Positions 17,202 through 27,010 of a stretch of 64,000 nt of DNA are shown here, in pieces. The DNA is from Sulfitobacter mediterraneus (GTDB lineage: Bacteria > Pseudomonadota > Alphaproteobacteria > Rhodobacterales > Rhodobacteraceae). A program made the position numbers and the translations under genes. The notes under the pieces were generated by a model. That model was given only the letters and a program-made list of their open reading frames with translations, was not told the origin of the DNA and ran no database searches. The stretch lies in the NCBI RefSeq assembly GCF_016801775.1, contig NZ_CP069004.1, forward strand, positions 806,001 through 870,000, in the 5' to 3' direction. Position 1 is the first letter of the stretch, and each line of letters starts with the position of its first letter.

Positions 17202-18089
17202 TCAGGCGGTTTTGCGGGTCTCGTGCCAGATGTTGAAATAATTGCCGGCAAAAATGATCACCGCGCCGACAAAGACCCAGATATCCAAGGCCTCGCCATA
17301 AAACAGCATCGCGACAATCGCGATGATCGGCAGGCGGGCAAAATCAATTGGCACCACGACGGTCGCAGGTGCGATGGTCAGCGCCTTGGTGATACAGAAA
17401 TGCGCGACCAGACCGCAGATGCCGATCAACACCAAAAGTGGCATGTTGGACCAGCCGGGCAGGGCGATATCGCCGTCGTAGCCCGCGCAAATGATTCCAA
17501 AAACCAATTGCATAACAGTAAGATAGAACAGGATGCAGGTGATGGACTGGCTGCGGGTCAGACGTTTGGTGAACATTGCCACAAGGGCAAAGAAAATGGC
17601 GCAACTGGCGGCGGCGATCATCCCGCTGTTCAGCCCGCCCATATCGGGCCGCGCGACGATCAAGATCCCGACAAAGCCCATAACGGCGGCGGTCACACGC
17701 ACCCGCGTCATCCGCTCACCCAAGATGAAAGGCGCCAACACAATCACCCAAAGTGGGCTGGTAAATTCGAGCGCAAATAGCTGTGCCATGGGGATTACTG
17801 TGACCGCGTAGAACCACAGATTTTGCCCCGCAAAATGCGCGATATTCCGGATGAAATGCAGGCCAAGCGCGTCCGTCTTGATCTCGCGCCATGTGCCGCT
17901 GCCAAAGGCGAGCGCCACCACGATAATCACCCCGAAAAACGAGCGATACATCATGATTTCAAAGGTATCGAGGATCGGACCCAATTCGCGGCCCGCAACC
18001 GCCATTGCGGAGAACGATCCAATAGCGCCCAGCATCCACAAAGCCGCCCCCAAAACGCGGGTTGGATTGGCAGATGCAGCAGTGGTCAC
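17202..18089 (-). CDS. EamA/DMT-family transporter (second of two)
   Basis: Ten transmembrane segments in two EamA repeats are seen, with AQLFALEFTSPLWVIVLAPF at the junction of the first repeat and DFARLPIIAIVAMLFYGE in the second. The start is taken as GTG at 18089, seven bases past the guaA stop codon. The frame runs on into guaA but that extension is not credible. The 295-residue length is standard. It probably shares a transcript with guaA, although the functions are unrelated on present evidence. Confidence 0.85.
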   Translation of the reverse strand: MTTAASANPTRVLGAALWMLGAIGSFSAMAVAGRELGPILDTFEIMMYRSFFGVIIVVALAFGSGTWREIKTDALGLHFIRNIAHFAGQNLWFYAVTVIPMAQLFALEFTSPLWVIVLAPFILGERMTRVRVTAAVMGFVGILIVARPDMGGLNSGMIAAASCAIFFALVAMFTKRLTRSQSITCILFYLTVMQLVFGIICAGYDGDIALPGWSNMPLLVLIGICGLVAHFCITKALTIAPATVVVPIDFARLPIIAIVAMLFYGEALDIWVFVGAVIIFAGNYFNIWHETRKTA

Positions 18090-18096
18090 GGGGCGG

Positions 18097-19671
18097 TTAT
18101 TCCCATTCGATGGTGCCCGGAGGTTTGGACGTGATATCATAGGTGACGCGGTTGATGCCCGGCACTTCGTTGATGATCCGGGTTGCGGTTTCGCCCAAAA
18201 ACTCATGGCTAAAGGGGTAATAATCCGCCGTCATCCCATCGACCGATGTCACGGCACGCAGCGCGCAGGCAAAATCATAGGTACGGCCATCGCCCATCAC
18301 GCCAACGGTGCGCACGGGCAGGATTGCCACAAACGCCTGCCAGATCTCGTCATAAAGACCATGCTTGCGAATCTGGTCGATATAGACCGCATCCGCCTCG
18401 CGCAGGATCTCAAGCTTTTCGCGGGTGATCTCACCGGGGCAACGGATTGCCAGACCCGGACCGGGGAAAGGATGCCGGCCAATAAAGCTGTCGGGCAGGC
18501 CCAGTTCACGGCCCAATGCGCGGACCTCGTCCTTGAACAGCTCGCGCAGGGGCTCGACCAGTTTCAGACCCATCTTTTCCGGCAGGCCACCAACATTGTG
18601 GTGACTTTTGATTGTGACTGAAGGACCGCCGGAAAAGGACACCGATTCAATGACATCAGGGTAAAGCGTGCCTTGGGCAAGGAACTCTGCCCCTTCGATG
18701 TCGTTGGCGTATTTCTGGAACACATCAATGAACAGACGGCCAATGATCTTGCGCTTGGTTTCCGGATCGGACTGACCTTCCAATTCGCCCAGGAACAGCT
18801 CGACCTCATCGGCGTGAATCACATGCAGGTTCATGTGATCGCGGAACATGGTGACGACCTCTTGGACCTCGTTCTTGCGCAAGAGCCCGTGATCGACAAA
18901 CACACAGGTGAGCTGATCGCCGATAGCCTCATGCAGCAGCGCAGCGGCCACGGAAGAATCAACGCCGCCAGACAGGCCGCAGATCACCTTTTTGTCGCCC
19001 ACCTGTTCGCGGATCGCAGCCACGGCTTCTTCGCGGTAGGCACGCATGGTCCAGTCGCCCTCAAATCCGGCCAACTTCACGAAGTTTTCGTAAAGTTTCG
19101 CGCCATTTGGGGTGTGATGCACCTCGGGATGGAATTGCACCGCATAGAAATTGCGGCTGGTGTCGGCCGTGATTGCAAAAGGCGCGTTGGGCGAGGTGCC
19201 AAAGACCTCAAATCCTGGTGCGATCTTGCTGACGTGATCGCCATGGCTCATCCAGACCTGTTCGCGGTCATTTTCGAACCAACCGTCAAGCAGTGCCAGT
19301 TTTTCGGCGCCCGGTGTCACATAGGCCCGGCCAAATTCGGCGGTGCCATGACCGCGTTCCACCTTGCCGCCCAGAACCTCCATCATCACCTGCTGGCCGT
19401 AACAAATGCCAAGGATCGGAACATCCAGTTCAAACACCTTTGCCGGAGGGCGGGGCGATCCGGCGTCAATCACCGAAGACGGTCCTCCCGAAAGGATCAC
19501 GGCCTTGGGATCGAACTCCGCCAGAAAGGCGTCATCAACGCTGTTGAACGGGTGAATTTCGCAAAACACGTTCAGCTCGCGCAGGCGGCGGGCGATCAGC
19601 TGGGTCACCTGGCTGCCAAAATCAATGATCAGCAGGCGGTCATGGTCGGTGGGGGATACGATCTCTGTCAT
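18097..19671 (-). CDS. guaA: GMP synthase (glutamine-hydrolysing)
   Basis: GuaA converts XMP to GMP. The N-terminal class I glutamine amidotransferase domain has the nucleophile in [14 protein letters not shown] and a histidine/glutamate pair in [14 protein letters not shown]. The ATP-pyrophosphatase domain has the P-loop [16 protein letters not shown]. The C-terminal dimerisation domain ends in the standard KPPGTIEWE. At 524 residues the length is normal. It is divergent from the MttB-like gene, with repeat copy 2 between them. Confidence 0.98.
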   Translation of the reverse strand: MTEIVSPTDHDRLLIIDFGSQVTQLIARRLRELNVFCEIHPFNSVDDAFLAEFDPKAVILSGGPSSVIDAGSPRPPAKVFELDVPILGICYGQQVMMEVLGGKVERGHGTAEFGRAYVTPGAEKLALLDGWFENDREQVWMSHGDHVSKIAPGFEVFGTSPNAPFAITADTSRNFYAVQFHPEVHHTPNGAKLYENFVKLAGFEGDWTMRAYREEAVAAIREQVGDKKVICGLSGGVDSSVAAALLHEAIGDQLTCVFVDHGLLRKNEVQEVVTMFRDHMNLHVIHADEVELFLGELEGQSDPETKRKIIGRLFIDVFQKYANDIEGAEFLAQGTLYPDVIESVSFSGGPSVTIKSHHNVGGLPEKMGLKLVEPLRELFKDEVRALGRELGLPDSFIGRHPFPGPGLAIRCPGEITREKLEILREADAVYIDQIRKHGLYDEIWQAFVAILPVRTVGVMGDGRTYDFACALRAVTSVDGMTADYYPFSHEFLGETATRIINEVPGINRVTYDITSKPPGTIEWE

Positions 19672-19710
19672 AGCGTCTGATTAGGCGCGGTTGATCTGCG
19701 TGGCAAGGGC

Positions 19711-19760
19711 GGATGGGGGCCAGCCCCCAAACCCCCGGAATATTTTAAGCCAAAAAGGGG
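19711..19760 (+). repeat. Interspersed hairpin repeat, copy 2
   Basis: GGGGGC (19715-19720) and GCCCCC (19723-19728) form the hairpin, followed by ACCCCCGGAATATTTT and AAGCCAAAAAGGGG. It lies in the divergent region between guaA and the MttB-like gene, so here it cannot be a simple 3'-end terminator. Confidence 0.8.
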
Positions 19761-19874
19761 CGCAGGGAGACAGGCAGATGTCGTTTTTTGCCCTAGCGGG
19801 ACGTAATCCGCGTGAGGGTCCAGTCGGGAATCCGGTAGGCACTGTTTCAACAATCGTTGTGAAGGATAAAATCA

Positions 19875-21419
19875 ATGGCGGAACAAGCACGGCGCGGACG
19901 GACACGCGGGGGCGGCGGCGCAGCACGGCGGGCAGAGCGCAGCGCGGTTTCTTTTGAGACTGCACGCTATATTGAACGCAACATCCCCAATTTCGAGGTG
20001 CTGACCGAAGAGGCGCTTGAGATCATCGAACAGAATGCCGATACCATTCTGGAAGAAGTCGGCGTGAACTTTCTCGACAATCCGGCGGCCTTGCAGCGCT
20101 GGCGTGATGCGGGTGCGGATGTCGACGGGGAGCGCGTGCGCATCCCGCGCGGCCTGGCCCGGAAACTCTGCGCGACAGCGCCGGCGCAGTATACCCAGCA
20201 TGCCCGGAACCCGGAACGTTCCGTGGTCGTCGGCGGGCGCAACCTGGTGCTGGCCCCGGTCTATGGCCCGCCATTCGTGCGTGATGCCGCTGGCGGTCGC
20301 CGTTATGCCACGATGGCGGATTTCAACAAGTTCGTAAAACTGGCCTATATGTCCAAATGGCTGCACCATTCTGGCGGCACGGTGTGTGAGCCAACGGATG
20401 TGCCGGTGAACAAGCGCCATCTTGATATGCTGTTCGCTCATATGACGCTGAGCGACAAGCCGTTCATGGGTTCGGTAACAGAGCCAAGCCGCGCACAGGA
20501 TTCGGTCGATATGGCCGGGCTGCTGTTTGGCAAGGATTTTGTCCAAGACAACACCGTGATGACCTCGCTCATCAACATCAACTCTCCGATGACGTTCGAT
20601 GATGTGATGATGGGTGCGCTGGAGGTTTATGCGCAGAACAATCAGGCCTGCATCATTTCGCCCTTTATCGTGGGCGGCGCGATGGCACCTGTCTCTGTGG
20701 CGGGCACCCTCACGCAGGTTCTGGCCGAAACATTGGCCGGTATCGCCTATAGCCAGCTGATCCGCCCCGGCGCGCCAGTGATCATGGGGGCCTTTGTGAC
20801 CTCGATTGATATGAACTCAGGTGCACCGACCTTTGGCACACCGGAAGCCGCGCATATCACCTATGGCGCGGGCCAGTTGGCGCGGCGTCTGGGGCTGCCT
20901 TACCGTTCTGCGGGGTCGTTCTGCGGCTCCAAACTGCCGGATGCGCAGGCGGCATATGAAACCGCGAACAGTCTGAATATGGGGCTGCTGTCGGGCGTGA
21001 ACTTCATGCTGCACTCATGTGGCTGGCTCGAAGGCGGGCTTGTCAGCTCCTTCGAGAAGTTTGTCATGGATGCCGATCAGCTTGGCACTCTGCACCATTT
21101 GGCCAAGGGTGTGTCGGTGGACGAGAATGCACAAGCCATGGACGCCATTCGCGAAGTGGGTCCGGGCGGGCATTACCTTGGCTGTGACCACACCCAGAAC
21201 AACTTCAAAAGCGCGTTCTGGAAATCCGATCTGCTGGATTACAAACCGTTTGAAACATGGGAAGACGAAGGTGCGCGGGACACGCAAGTCCTTGCCAGCC
21301 TGCGGGTTGAAAAGATGCTGGCAGATTATCAGCAGCCAGCGCTTGACCCTGCGATCCGCGAATCCCTTGAGGCCTATGTCGCGGAAAAGAAAGCGGCGGA
21401 GCCTGACAGCTTTATGTGA
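19875..21419 (+). CDS. MttB-family corrinoid methyltransferase (no pyrrolysine)
   Basis: This 514-residue protein belongs to the trimethylamine methyltransferase (MttB) family. The conserved core includes NFEVLTEEALEIIEQNADTI, the YGPPFV region and the C-terminal KMLADYQQPALDP. There is no in-frame TAG codon, so it lacks pyrrolysine, as in the glycine-betaine and stachydrine demethylase branch of the family. The Arg/Gly-rich N terminus (RRGRTRGGGGAARRAE) is unusual. A cognate corrinoid protein is not encoded nearby. GAAGGAT is the likely RBS. Quaternary-amine demethylation is inferred; the substrate is unknown. Confidence 0.87.
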   Translation: MAEQARRGRTRGGGGAARRAERSAVSFETARYIERNIPNFEVLTEEALEIIEQNADTILEEVGVNFLDNPAALQRWRDAGADVDGERVRIPRGLARKLCATAPAQYTQHARNPERSVVVGGRNLVLAPVYGPPFVRDAAGGRRYATMADFNKFVKLAYMSKWLHHSGGTVCEPTDVPVNKRHLDMLFAHMTLSDKPFMGSVTEPSRAQDSVDMAGLLFGKDFVQDNTVMTSLININSPMTFDDVMMGALEVYAQNNQACIISPFIVGGAMAPVSVAGTLTQVLAETLAGIAYSQLIRPGAPVIMGAFVTSIDMNSGAPTFGTPEAAHITYGAGQLARRLGLPYRSAGSFCGSKLPDAQAAYETANSLNMGLLSGVNFMLHSCGWLEGGLVSSFEKFVMDADQLGTLHHLAKGVSVDENAQAMDAIREVGPGGHYLGCDHTQNNFKSAFWKSDLLDYKPFETWEDEGARDTQVLASLRVEKMLADYQQPALDPAIRESLEAYVAEKKAAEPDSFM

Positions 21420-21733
21420 TCCGCGCCCGGCTTTTGGGCCGCTGAACGATCGAGTGAGGCGCGCAAGATTTGCGCCTCACCCACCACGGCAATCAGCACG
21501 TCGATATGGCGTAGCAAATGATAGGCCGCGTCGGATGTCTTGCGTTGATCATCCAAGTCCGCTTCCAGCTCAATCAGTTTGAAAAGAGCCGCCCCATGGC
21601 GCGGCAACGCCCCGTAGCCCAGAAGGCGCGGCAGGTGGATCTGGCGTTTGTACTCTTGTGCGCCGATCCGTGCCGCCCGCATCAATAGGGCCGGGCGGTG
21701 CAACCTGGCCAATATGGAAAGGGGATCTCTCAT
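21374..21733 (-). CDS. DUF6477 family protein
   Basis: The protein has 119 residues with a basic, helical first half (MRDPLSILARLHRPALLMRA) and an acidic/leucine-rich second half (LFKLIELEADLDDQRK, YHLLRHIDVLIAVVGEA). It matches the DUF6477 pattern known from Rhodobacteraceae; function is unknown. The start at 21733 has GGAGGACATG upstream. The last 46 bases overlap the 3' end of the convergent MttB-like gene. It is divergent from the GafA-like gene, which may point to linked regulation. Confidence 0.72.
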   Translation of the reverse strand: MRDPLSILARLHRPALLMRAARIGAQEYKRQIHLPRLLGYGALPRHGAALFKLIELEADLDDQRKTSDAAYHLLRHIDVLIAVVGEAQILRASLDRSAAQKPGADHIKLSGSAAFFSAT

Positions 21734-21890
21734 TCTGCATGTCCTCCAAATGGGGCAGAGCCGACAATCGGCCCTCCGCGGGGCGCATATTGATCGCAAA
21801 ACCCATGTGTTGCGCGGGTTTGACCAGCGCCGGACGGGGCGTTTCCAATTGTTTACGATTTGGAGACAATCCTTAACAAACCAGCAGATT

Positions 21891-21905
21891 TTAACGATCG
21901 TGTAA
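21891..21905. promoter_or_regulatory. CtrA-like binding site upstream of the GafA-like gene
   Basis: The sequence TTAA-N7-GTAA matches seven of the eight fixed bases of the CtrA box TTAA-N7-TTAA. It lies 70 bases upstream of the GafA-like start codon, in an AT-rich intergenic stretch that also contains another TTAAC at 21873. CtrA is known to influence gene transfer agent production in Rhodobacter capsulatus, so the placement is suggestive. Binding is unproven. Confidence 0.45.
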
Positions 21906-21974
21906 CCAATACACTTCTAAGTTGTGTGGATAACGCTGTGGATATCTGCTGCCAGACATCATGGAGGGGATGGC

Positions 21975-23111
21975 ATGAGTGCATCAAACGAGATGGGCAA
22001 TCTGCGGGTTTCACAAAAACTGCCGGAATGGGTGCCAATCGGCGCACGCAATTATCTGGCCCATACCGAAGAAGGTGCGCCGATCCGCGTTCTGGCGCGG
22101 GAGGCGGGCTGCCATGCTTCGACCATTCTGCGGCGCATCCGCAAGATCGAGATGTGCCGTGATGACCCCCTGATTGATGCCGCTCTTTGCAGGCTTGGTG
22201 CGGTGCGTGCCAAGCGCCCAACGACCAGACCCAGACAAAAGGATACAATCGCAATGGCGCAACCGGAGATGACCGCAATTCCCGATCAATCAACATTGCA
22301 GCGCGAGGCCTTGCGGGTCTTGCGGCGATTGGCGGAAACGGGGGCCGTGCTGGCGGTCGCACCGGAAATGGAAAAGGCTGTTGTTGTGCGTGATATCGCG
22401 GGCGGCGGCAGCACCCGCACGGCTGTGGTGGACAGCGGTGTGGCACAGGCTATGGCACTCAAGAACTGGATCACATCGATCAGCACCGGCCGTGTGACAC
22501 GGTATCAGATCACCCGTGCCGGGCGGGCCAAATTGACGGCGATGCTCAAACATCCTCCACGCGCGGCCAATGGTTTTGCCGAAGCGCAAAGCGGGTTCGA
22601 GAACACCGGCACCGGATGGCAAGACAGCCACGATCCTGAAACAGATGCGCCACGGCGCCAGCGTATGCGGTATTGTCTCGCCGAAAGCCCGCTTTCCGCG
22701 CTGTCGCGGCGCAAGGACAAGGACGGCAAACCGTTCTTGAGCGAGCCATTGGTGCAGGCCGGTGAACGGCTGCGCGAGGATTTTGAACTGGCACAGATGG
22801 ACAGCAAGGTCACGCAGAACTGGGAAGGATTTCTGACCGCGGGGACATCCACCGGCCGGAACGGAGCCCAAACCGGTGACAGTGCACCGCAGGCGGCCCG
22901 GGCCCGTGTGGCGGCGGCGCTTGCTCATCTGGGGCCGGGACTGTCCGACGTGGTCTTGCGCTGCTGTTGTTATCTTGAGGGGTTGGAGACCACCGAGAAA
23001 CGCTTGGGATGGTCGGCGCGATCTGGCAAAGTGGTGTTGCGGATCGCCCTTATCCGGCTGCGGCGTCACTACGATGAAACGATTGGCGCGCGAGGGCCGA
23101 TGATCGGGTAG
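21975..23111 (+). CDS. gafA: DUF6456 protein, probable GafA-type activator of gene transfer agent genes
   Basis: The N terminus (residues 1-70) is a helix-turn-helix module with VLAREAGCHASTILRRIRKIE. The C terminus holds the DUF6456 core: FELAQMDSKVTQNWEGFLTAG, then LGPGLSDVVLRCCCYLEGLE and LGWSARSGKVVLRIAL. This layout matches GafA of Rhodobacter, the direct activator of the GTA cluster, and the split GafY/GafZ pair of Caulobacter. The ATG at 21975 follows GGAGGGG and gives 378 residues. A CtrA-like site lies upstream. The domain call is firmer than the GafA assignment, which is from memory. No GTA structural genes are in the window. Confidence 0.65.
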   Translation: MSASNEMGNLRVSQKLPEWVPIGARNYLAHTEEGAPIRVLAREAGCHASTILRRIRKIEMCRDDPLIDAALCRLGAVRAKRPTTRPRQKDTIAMAQPEMTAIPDQSTLQREALRVLRRLAETGAVLAVAPEMEKAVVVRDIAGGGSTRTAVVDSGVAQAMALKNWITSISTGRVTRYQITRAGRAKLTAMLKHPPRAANGFAEAQSGFENTGTGWQDSHDPETDAPRRQRMRYCLAESPLSALSRRKDKDGKPFLSEPLVQAGERLREDFELAQMDSKVTQNWEGFLTAGTSTGRNGAQTGDSAPQAARARVAAALAHLGPGLSDVVLRCCCYLEGLETTEKRLGWSARSGKVVLRIALIRLRRHYDETIGARGPMIG

Positions 23112-23278
23112 GGCACGGCGGTTCAGGGTCAAAGGACTGTTCTCGGCCCACCCCTCAGGATCGGCCCTGGCACCGTGAAATCGGGCCTATATGGCGCGAC
23201 ATTACCTATTGTGATTTCCCAAATCTGTGCAGCTTTGTAGGGTAGGGGCCGCAACCATAATCGGGCGGGGCAACGATC

Positions 23279-23734
23279 ATGACATCTCAAGACCGGCGCG
23301 ACGCCGCCGCACTGTTGGTTCTGCGCCTTGGGCTGGCGTGGTTCATGTTTCTTTGGGCTGCGCATAAACTGATCACCCCCAAGCAATATCAACAGCTTGC
23401 CAAACATTTTGACGGCGTGACGGTGGAGATCAGCCAGATCTATCTGGCCGGATCAGTGCAAATTCTTCTGTGCCTTCTTGCAGCGCTCGGGATCTTTCGT
23501 TTTGCCAGCTATGGTGCATTGGCCGTGATGCATTTCTACACCATCACCCGCCGTTGGGAGGGGTTCTTTGATCCTTTTGCCCTCAACGACAAGGGATTTC
23601 CGATCCACCGCAATCAGGTGATTGATCTGGCTGTGATGGGCGCGTTCATTGCGCTTTTGCTGATGATTGCCCGCGATCATTGGTCTGCTGGCGGCTGGCT
23701 GCGCCGCCGAGTGGGGCCGCGTTGGTGGCAATAG
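23279..23734 (+). CDS. DoxX-like membrane protein
   Basis: This 151-residue protein has four hydrophobic segments (ALLVLRLGLAWFMFLWAAHK, YLAGSVQILLCLLAALGIF, a third around YGALAVMHFYTI, and DLAVMGAFIALLLMIA). The layout fits the DoxX/DoxD superfamily. Function is unknown; relatives are often tied to redox enzymes. It is followed at 102 bases by lipA on the same strand. A basic WLRRRVGPRWWQ tail should face the cytoplasm. Confidence 0.7.
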   Translation: MTSQDRRDAAALLVLRLGLAWFMFLWAAHKLITPKQYQQLAKHFDGVTVEISQIYLAGSVQILLCLLAALGIFRFASYGALAVMHFYTITRRWEGFFDPFALNDKGFPIHRNQVIDLAVMGAFIALLLMIARDHWSAGGWLRRRVGPRWWQ

Positions 23735-23835
23735 CTGGGCGATGATGACGCGCCGGATGCATGGCTGCCTTGCAGCGGGTGGGGTTTTGCACGCCAGATT
23801 TTCTGTTACATAAAGCAAAATGCCCGGAGGACATC

Positions 23836-24789
23836 ATGCGTGATCTGAAGATACCTGAACAGCGCCACCCCGAAAAAGCGCGCAAGCCTGACAATGCCCA
23901 GCCCAAGAAGCCGGCCTGGATCAGGGTCAAGGCACCGGGCGGCAAGGGATATGCCGACACCGCAAAGATCATGCGCGACAACAAGCTGGTGACGGTCTGC
24001 GAAGAGGCAGGTTGCCCGAACGTAGGTGAATGCTGGTCGCAAGGTCACGCCACGATGATGATCATGGGCGAAGTGTGCACACGCGCCTGTACCTTCTGCA
24101 ACATCGCGACCGGTAAGCCGCCCGAGGCGCTGGATAGCTTTGAGCCCGGACGGGTGGCCGATGCCGTGGCGAAACTGGGCCTCAATCACGTGGTGATCAC
24201 CTCCGTGGACCGGGACGATATCGAGGATGGCGGCGCCGAACACTTCGCCCAGACCATCCGCGCGGTGCGCCATCGCAGCCCCGGCACCACAATCGAGATC
24301 CTCACACCGGATTTTATCCGCTGCGATCCCAAAGTGCTGGAACAGGTGGTCGAGGCACGCCCCGACGTGTTCAATCACAACCTTGAAACCGTGCCGGGCC
24401 TCTATCCCGAAGTGCGCCCCGGCGCACGGTACTTCCATTCGCTGCGCCTATTGCAGCGGGTCAAGGAAATGGACCCTTCGATGTTCACCAAATCGGGCAT
24501 CATGGTGGGCCTTGGGGAAGACCGCCAGTCAGTCATTCAGGTGATGGAAGACATGCGCGCCGCCGACATTGATTTTCTGACCATCGGTCAATATTTGCAG
24601 CCGACCCCCAAACATCACCGCGTGGATCGTTTTGTCCATCCCGATGAATTTGCCGCCTATGAAAAAGCGGCCTATGGCAAGGGCTTCCTGATGGTGTCAG
24701 CCACGCCGCTCACGCGGTCAAGCTATCACGCAGGTGACGATTTTGCGAAGCTGCGCGATGCCCGGAATGCAAAGCTGGCCAAAGCTTAA
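23836..24789 (+). CDS. lipA: Lipoyl synthase
   Basis: LipA inserts two sulfur atoms into octanoyl groups on lipoyl domains, using two 4Fe-4S clusters. The auxiliary cluster cysteines are in [15 protein letters not shown] and the radical-SAM cysteines in CTRACTFC. The C-terminal serine motif region SSYHAGDDF is intact. The ATG at 23836 sits five bases after CGGAGG and yields 317 residues, normal for the family; the upstream extension of the frame is not coding. Confidence 0.97.
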   Translation: MRDLKIPEQRHPEKARKPDNAQPKKPAWIRVKAPGGKGYADTAKIMRDNKLVTVCEEAGCPNVGECWSQGHATMMIMGEVCTRACTFCNIATGKPPEALDSFEPGRVADAVAKLGLNHVVITSVDRDDIEDGGAEHFAQTIRAVRHRSPGTTIEILTPDFIRCDPKVLEQVVEARPDVFNHNLETVPGLYPEVRPGARYFHSLRLLQRVKEMDPSMFTKSGIMVGLGEDRQSVIQVMEDMRAADIDFLTIGQYLQPTPKHHRVDRFVHPDEFAAYEKAAYGKGFLMVSATPLTRSSYHAGDDFAKLRDARNAKLAKA

Positions 24790-25676
24790 GGGATCGCTGG
24801 TACGGCTTTGAGATAGGCCGCGATCGCTTCGCGGTCGCTCTGCGGCAATTGCGCCAGATTGCTGACCACTTCGGCCATCTCGCCGCCCGCGCTGTCATAA
24901 TCCGGGGTGAAACCGGTTGTGAAATAGGCGACCAGATCACTTTCGGACCAGTCAAGCTTGCCCGGTGTGATGTTGGGAATGCGACCCTTGCCCGAGGGAT
25001 TGGGCGCGCCCGCCAGCCATTGCGACCGGTCCAAACCGCCCAAGGCGTTGCGTGGCGTGTGGCATTCGGCGCAATGAGCCAAGCCTTCTGCCAGGTAACG
25101 CCCGCGCATGACCTCTGGTGAGTGATTCCCAGATAGCACGAAATCCTCTTTCATAAACAACAACTTCCATCCGCCCAAAGACCGCCGGATGCTGAACGGA
25201 AAGCCCACATCATGCGCCTTGCTGGGCGTCGGATCGGCAGGCAGCGTTTGCATATAGGCAAAAAGGTTCACAACGTCCTGATCCTGCATGTGCTGGTAGG
25301 CCGCGTAGGGAAAGGCAGGATAATAATGCTGTCCCTCGGGAGATACGCCACGCATCACAGCGCGGGCAAAACCGGGCAGGGACCACGCGCCAATGCCGGC
25401 ATTCGGATCGGGCGAAATATTGGGGGCATAGAAGGTGCCAAAATCGCTGGCAAAGGGCAAACCGCCAGCAAGCACTTGTTTCTCATCACCTTCTGCGCCC
25501 GGCGCCGCATGGCAAGAGACACAACCGCCTGCTGCAAACACCAAGGCGCCGGCCTCGGGATCGGCCGTCAAACCTGCGCCAAACGCGGGGTCAAGCGGAT
25601 CAGGCGCGGTGAGGAACCAGCCCAGACCCGCGCCGATCACGGCGCAGGCCCCTAGGATTTTGACCAAAACGCCCAA
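24786..25676 (-). CDS. Diheme c-type cytochrome
   Basis: An N-terminal membrane helix/signal anchor ([20 protein letters not shown]) precedes two c-type heme sites, CVSCH (residues 52-56) and CAECH (near residue 205). The [13 protein letters not shown] segment and a second similar one ([11 protein letters not shown]) are typical of the diheme cytochrome subunits of alcohol and sorbitol dehydrogenases. The likely start is TTG at 25676, four bases after the stop of the cytochrome c' gene. It is a periplasmic electron carrier; its partner enzyme is not in the window. Confidence 0.88.
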   Translation of the reverse strand: MGVLVKILGACAVIGAGLGWFLTAPDPLDPAFGAGLTADPEAGALVFAAGGCVSCHAAPGAEGDEKQVLAGGLPFASDFGTFYAPNISPDPNAGIGAWSLPGFARAVMRGVSPEGQHYYPAFPYAAYQHMQDQDVVNLFAYMQTLPADPTPSKAHDVGFPFSIRRSLGGWKLLFMKEDFVLSGNHSPEVMRGRYLAEGLAHCAECHTPRNALGGLDRSQWLAGAPNPSGKGRIPNITPGKLDWSESDLVAYFTTGFTPDYDSAGGEMAEVVSNLAQLPQSDREAIAAYLKAVPAIP

Positions 25677-25679
25677 GGA

Positions 25680-26156
25680 TCAGTTTTTCGGGCCGCGATA
25701 GGTCTCGTGGCACGCCTTGCATGCGCCGCCAATTGCCCCCATGCCAGCGCCAACCGCAGCGGCATCACCTGCGTTCATCATGTCCATGCTGGCCTTTTCT
25801 AGATCAGCAAACTTCGCCGCAAACCCTGCCGCATCTGTCCAGATTTCCGCCTTGGCGCGCGAGCCGTCCACTTCGCCCTGCGCGGTACCTTCCAGCCAAA
25901 GCGTGGAGCCATCCATCTTGGCCAAGGCATGAAGATTACCGGCGGCGGCCTTAACCGTGGCAGCATCAAATTCGGCCTCACCCTTGGCAATCGCGCCCAG
26001 AACGCCAGTGTGATAGCCGATCATCTGCATCTGGGCGTGCCGTGCGGCAACCGCCTTGTTGCTGGATGTGGCCGCATGGCTGGCAGCATATCCTGCGGTG
26101 GCGATCAATGCGCCGCTCAAAGTCAGAACAAGTGTTTGTTTCTTAAGCGATTTCAT
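25680..26156 (-). CDS. Cytochrome c' (class II)
   Basis: A Sec signal peptide (LVLTLSGALIATAGYAASHA) is followed by a four-helix-type domain with a single heme site CKACHETYR near the C terminus, which is the class II arrangement. An early RHAQMQMIGYHTG corresponds to the axial-ligand helix. The length is 158 residues. Class II cytochromes bind NO or act in electron transfer in the periplasm. The gene is directly upstream of the diheme cytochrome gene, and the two are almost certainly co-transcribed. Confidence 0.92.
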   Translation of the reverse strand: MKSLKKQTLVLTLSGALIATAGYAASHAATSSNKAVAARHAQMQMIGYHTGVLGAIAKGEAEFDAATVKAAAGNLHALAKMDGSTLWLEGTAQGEVDGSRAKAEIWTDAAGFAAKFADLEKASMDMMNAGDAAAVGAGMGAIGGACKACHETYRGPKN

Positions 26157-26236
26157 GGTGTCCTCCCTAATACGCTATGAGCCTAACACAGCACCCGTCT
26201 GGCGTGTCTAAAGTTTTTGTGATCAGATGTATTTTT

Positions 26237-26386
26237 CTAGAACTTCCGTGGAATACGCTCTGCCGTCGCCCAATCCGGCCAGTAGCCCAGCCATTCAATG
26301 CCCCAGATCACAAAGGCCAGGGCGATAATGCCGAATACCAGTTTGACCCGCTTGGCCGAGGGCGGATTGCGTGCCCACCTGGACAT
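26237..26386 (-). CDS. Small single-pass membrane protein, 49 aa
   Basis: This short ORF lies between hpt and the cytochrome c' gene. It reads MSRWARNPPSAKRVKLVFG, then a hydrophobic helix (IIALAFVIWGIEWLGYW) and ends ATAERIPRKF. The basic N terminus, one helix and a tryptophan-rich boundary look like a real membrane protein, and I recall similar short proteins next to hpt in related bacteria. The ATG at 26386 is 20 bases past the hpt stop, so it would be expressed with hpt. Function is unknown. Confidence 0.68.
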   Translation of the reverse strand: MSRWARNPPSAKRVKLVFGIIALAFVIWGIEWLGYWPDWATAERIPRKF

Positions 26387-26406
26387 GCGAAACAGCCAAT
26401 TTGGGT

Positions 26407-26943
26407 TCACACGAACCGCACTTTGCCGATGAACGGCAGGTTCCTGTTGCGTTGGGCAAAATCAATGCCGTAGCCGACAACAAATTCATCCGGAATTTCA
26501 AAGCCGGTCCAATCCGCCTTGAGATCGACCTCGCGGCGGCTGGGTTTGTCGAGCAGGGCAATCGACTTCAGCCGCCCCGGCTCACGCGATTTCAGCAGGG
26601 CAGTGACGTGATGAAGCGTGTGACCGGTGTCAACAATATCTTCAACGACAAGCACATCGCGCCCTTCAATTGCGCCGCGCAAGTCTTTGAGAATGCGCAC
26701 TTCTCTGCTGCTTTCCATGCCGTCACCATAGCTGGAGGCTTCCAGAAAATCGACCTCGATCGGCAGATCCAGTTCACGCACCAAATCGGCGATAAACACA
26801 AAAGATCCGCGCAGCAGCCCTACAACCACCAGTTTGTCGGTGCCTTTAAACTCTTGCTGGATTTCCTTGCACAAATCCTCAATCCGCGCCGCGATGGATT
26901 TGGCAGAGATCATTTCATCAATCACATAGCGACGATCTGTCAT
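26407..26943 (-). CDS. hpt: Hypoxanthine phosphoribosyltransferase
   Basis: Hpt salvages hypoxanthine/guanine to IMP/GMP with PRPP. The PRPP-binding signature is [17 protein letters not shown], and the purine-specificity region is [23 protein letters not shown]. An N-terminal [12 protein letters not shown] loop is also present. The length of 178 residues is normal. It is divergent from a Coq10/RatA-like gene. Confidence 0.95.
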   Translation of the reverse strand: MTDRRYVIDEMISAKSIAARIEDLCKEIQQEFKGTDKLVVVGLLRGSFVFIADLVRELDLPIEVDFLEASSYGDGMESSREVRILKDLRGAIEGRDVLVVEDIVDTGHTLHHVTALLKSREPGRLKSIALLDKPSRREVDLKADWTGFEIPDEFVVGYGIDFAQRNRNLPFIGKVRFV

Positions 26944-27010
26944 GGCTTCGCCCTTGAATTTACAGCCTCAAGCAGAGACATAGGGCTAACGTGACAAGAC
27001 CCGGATAGCA

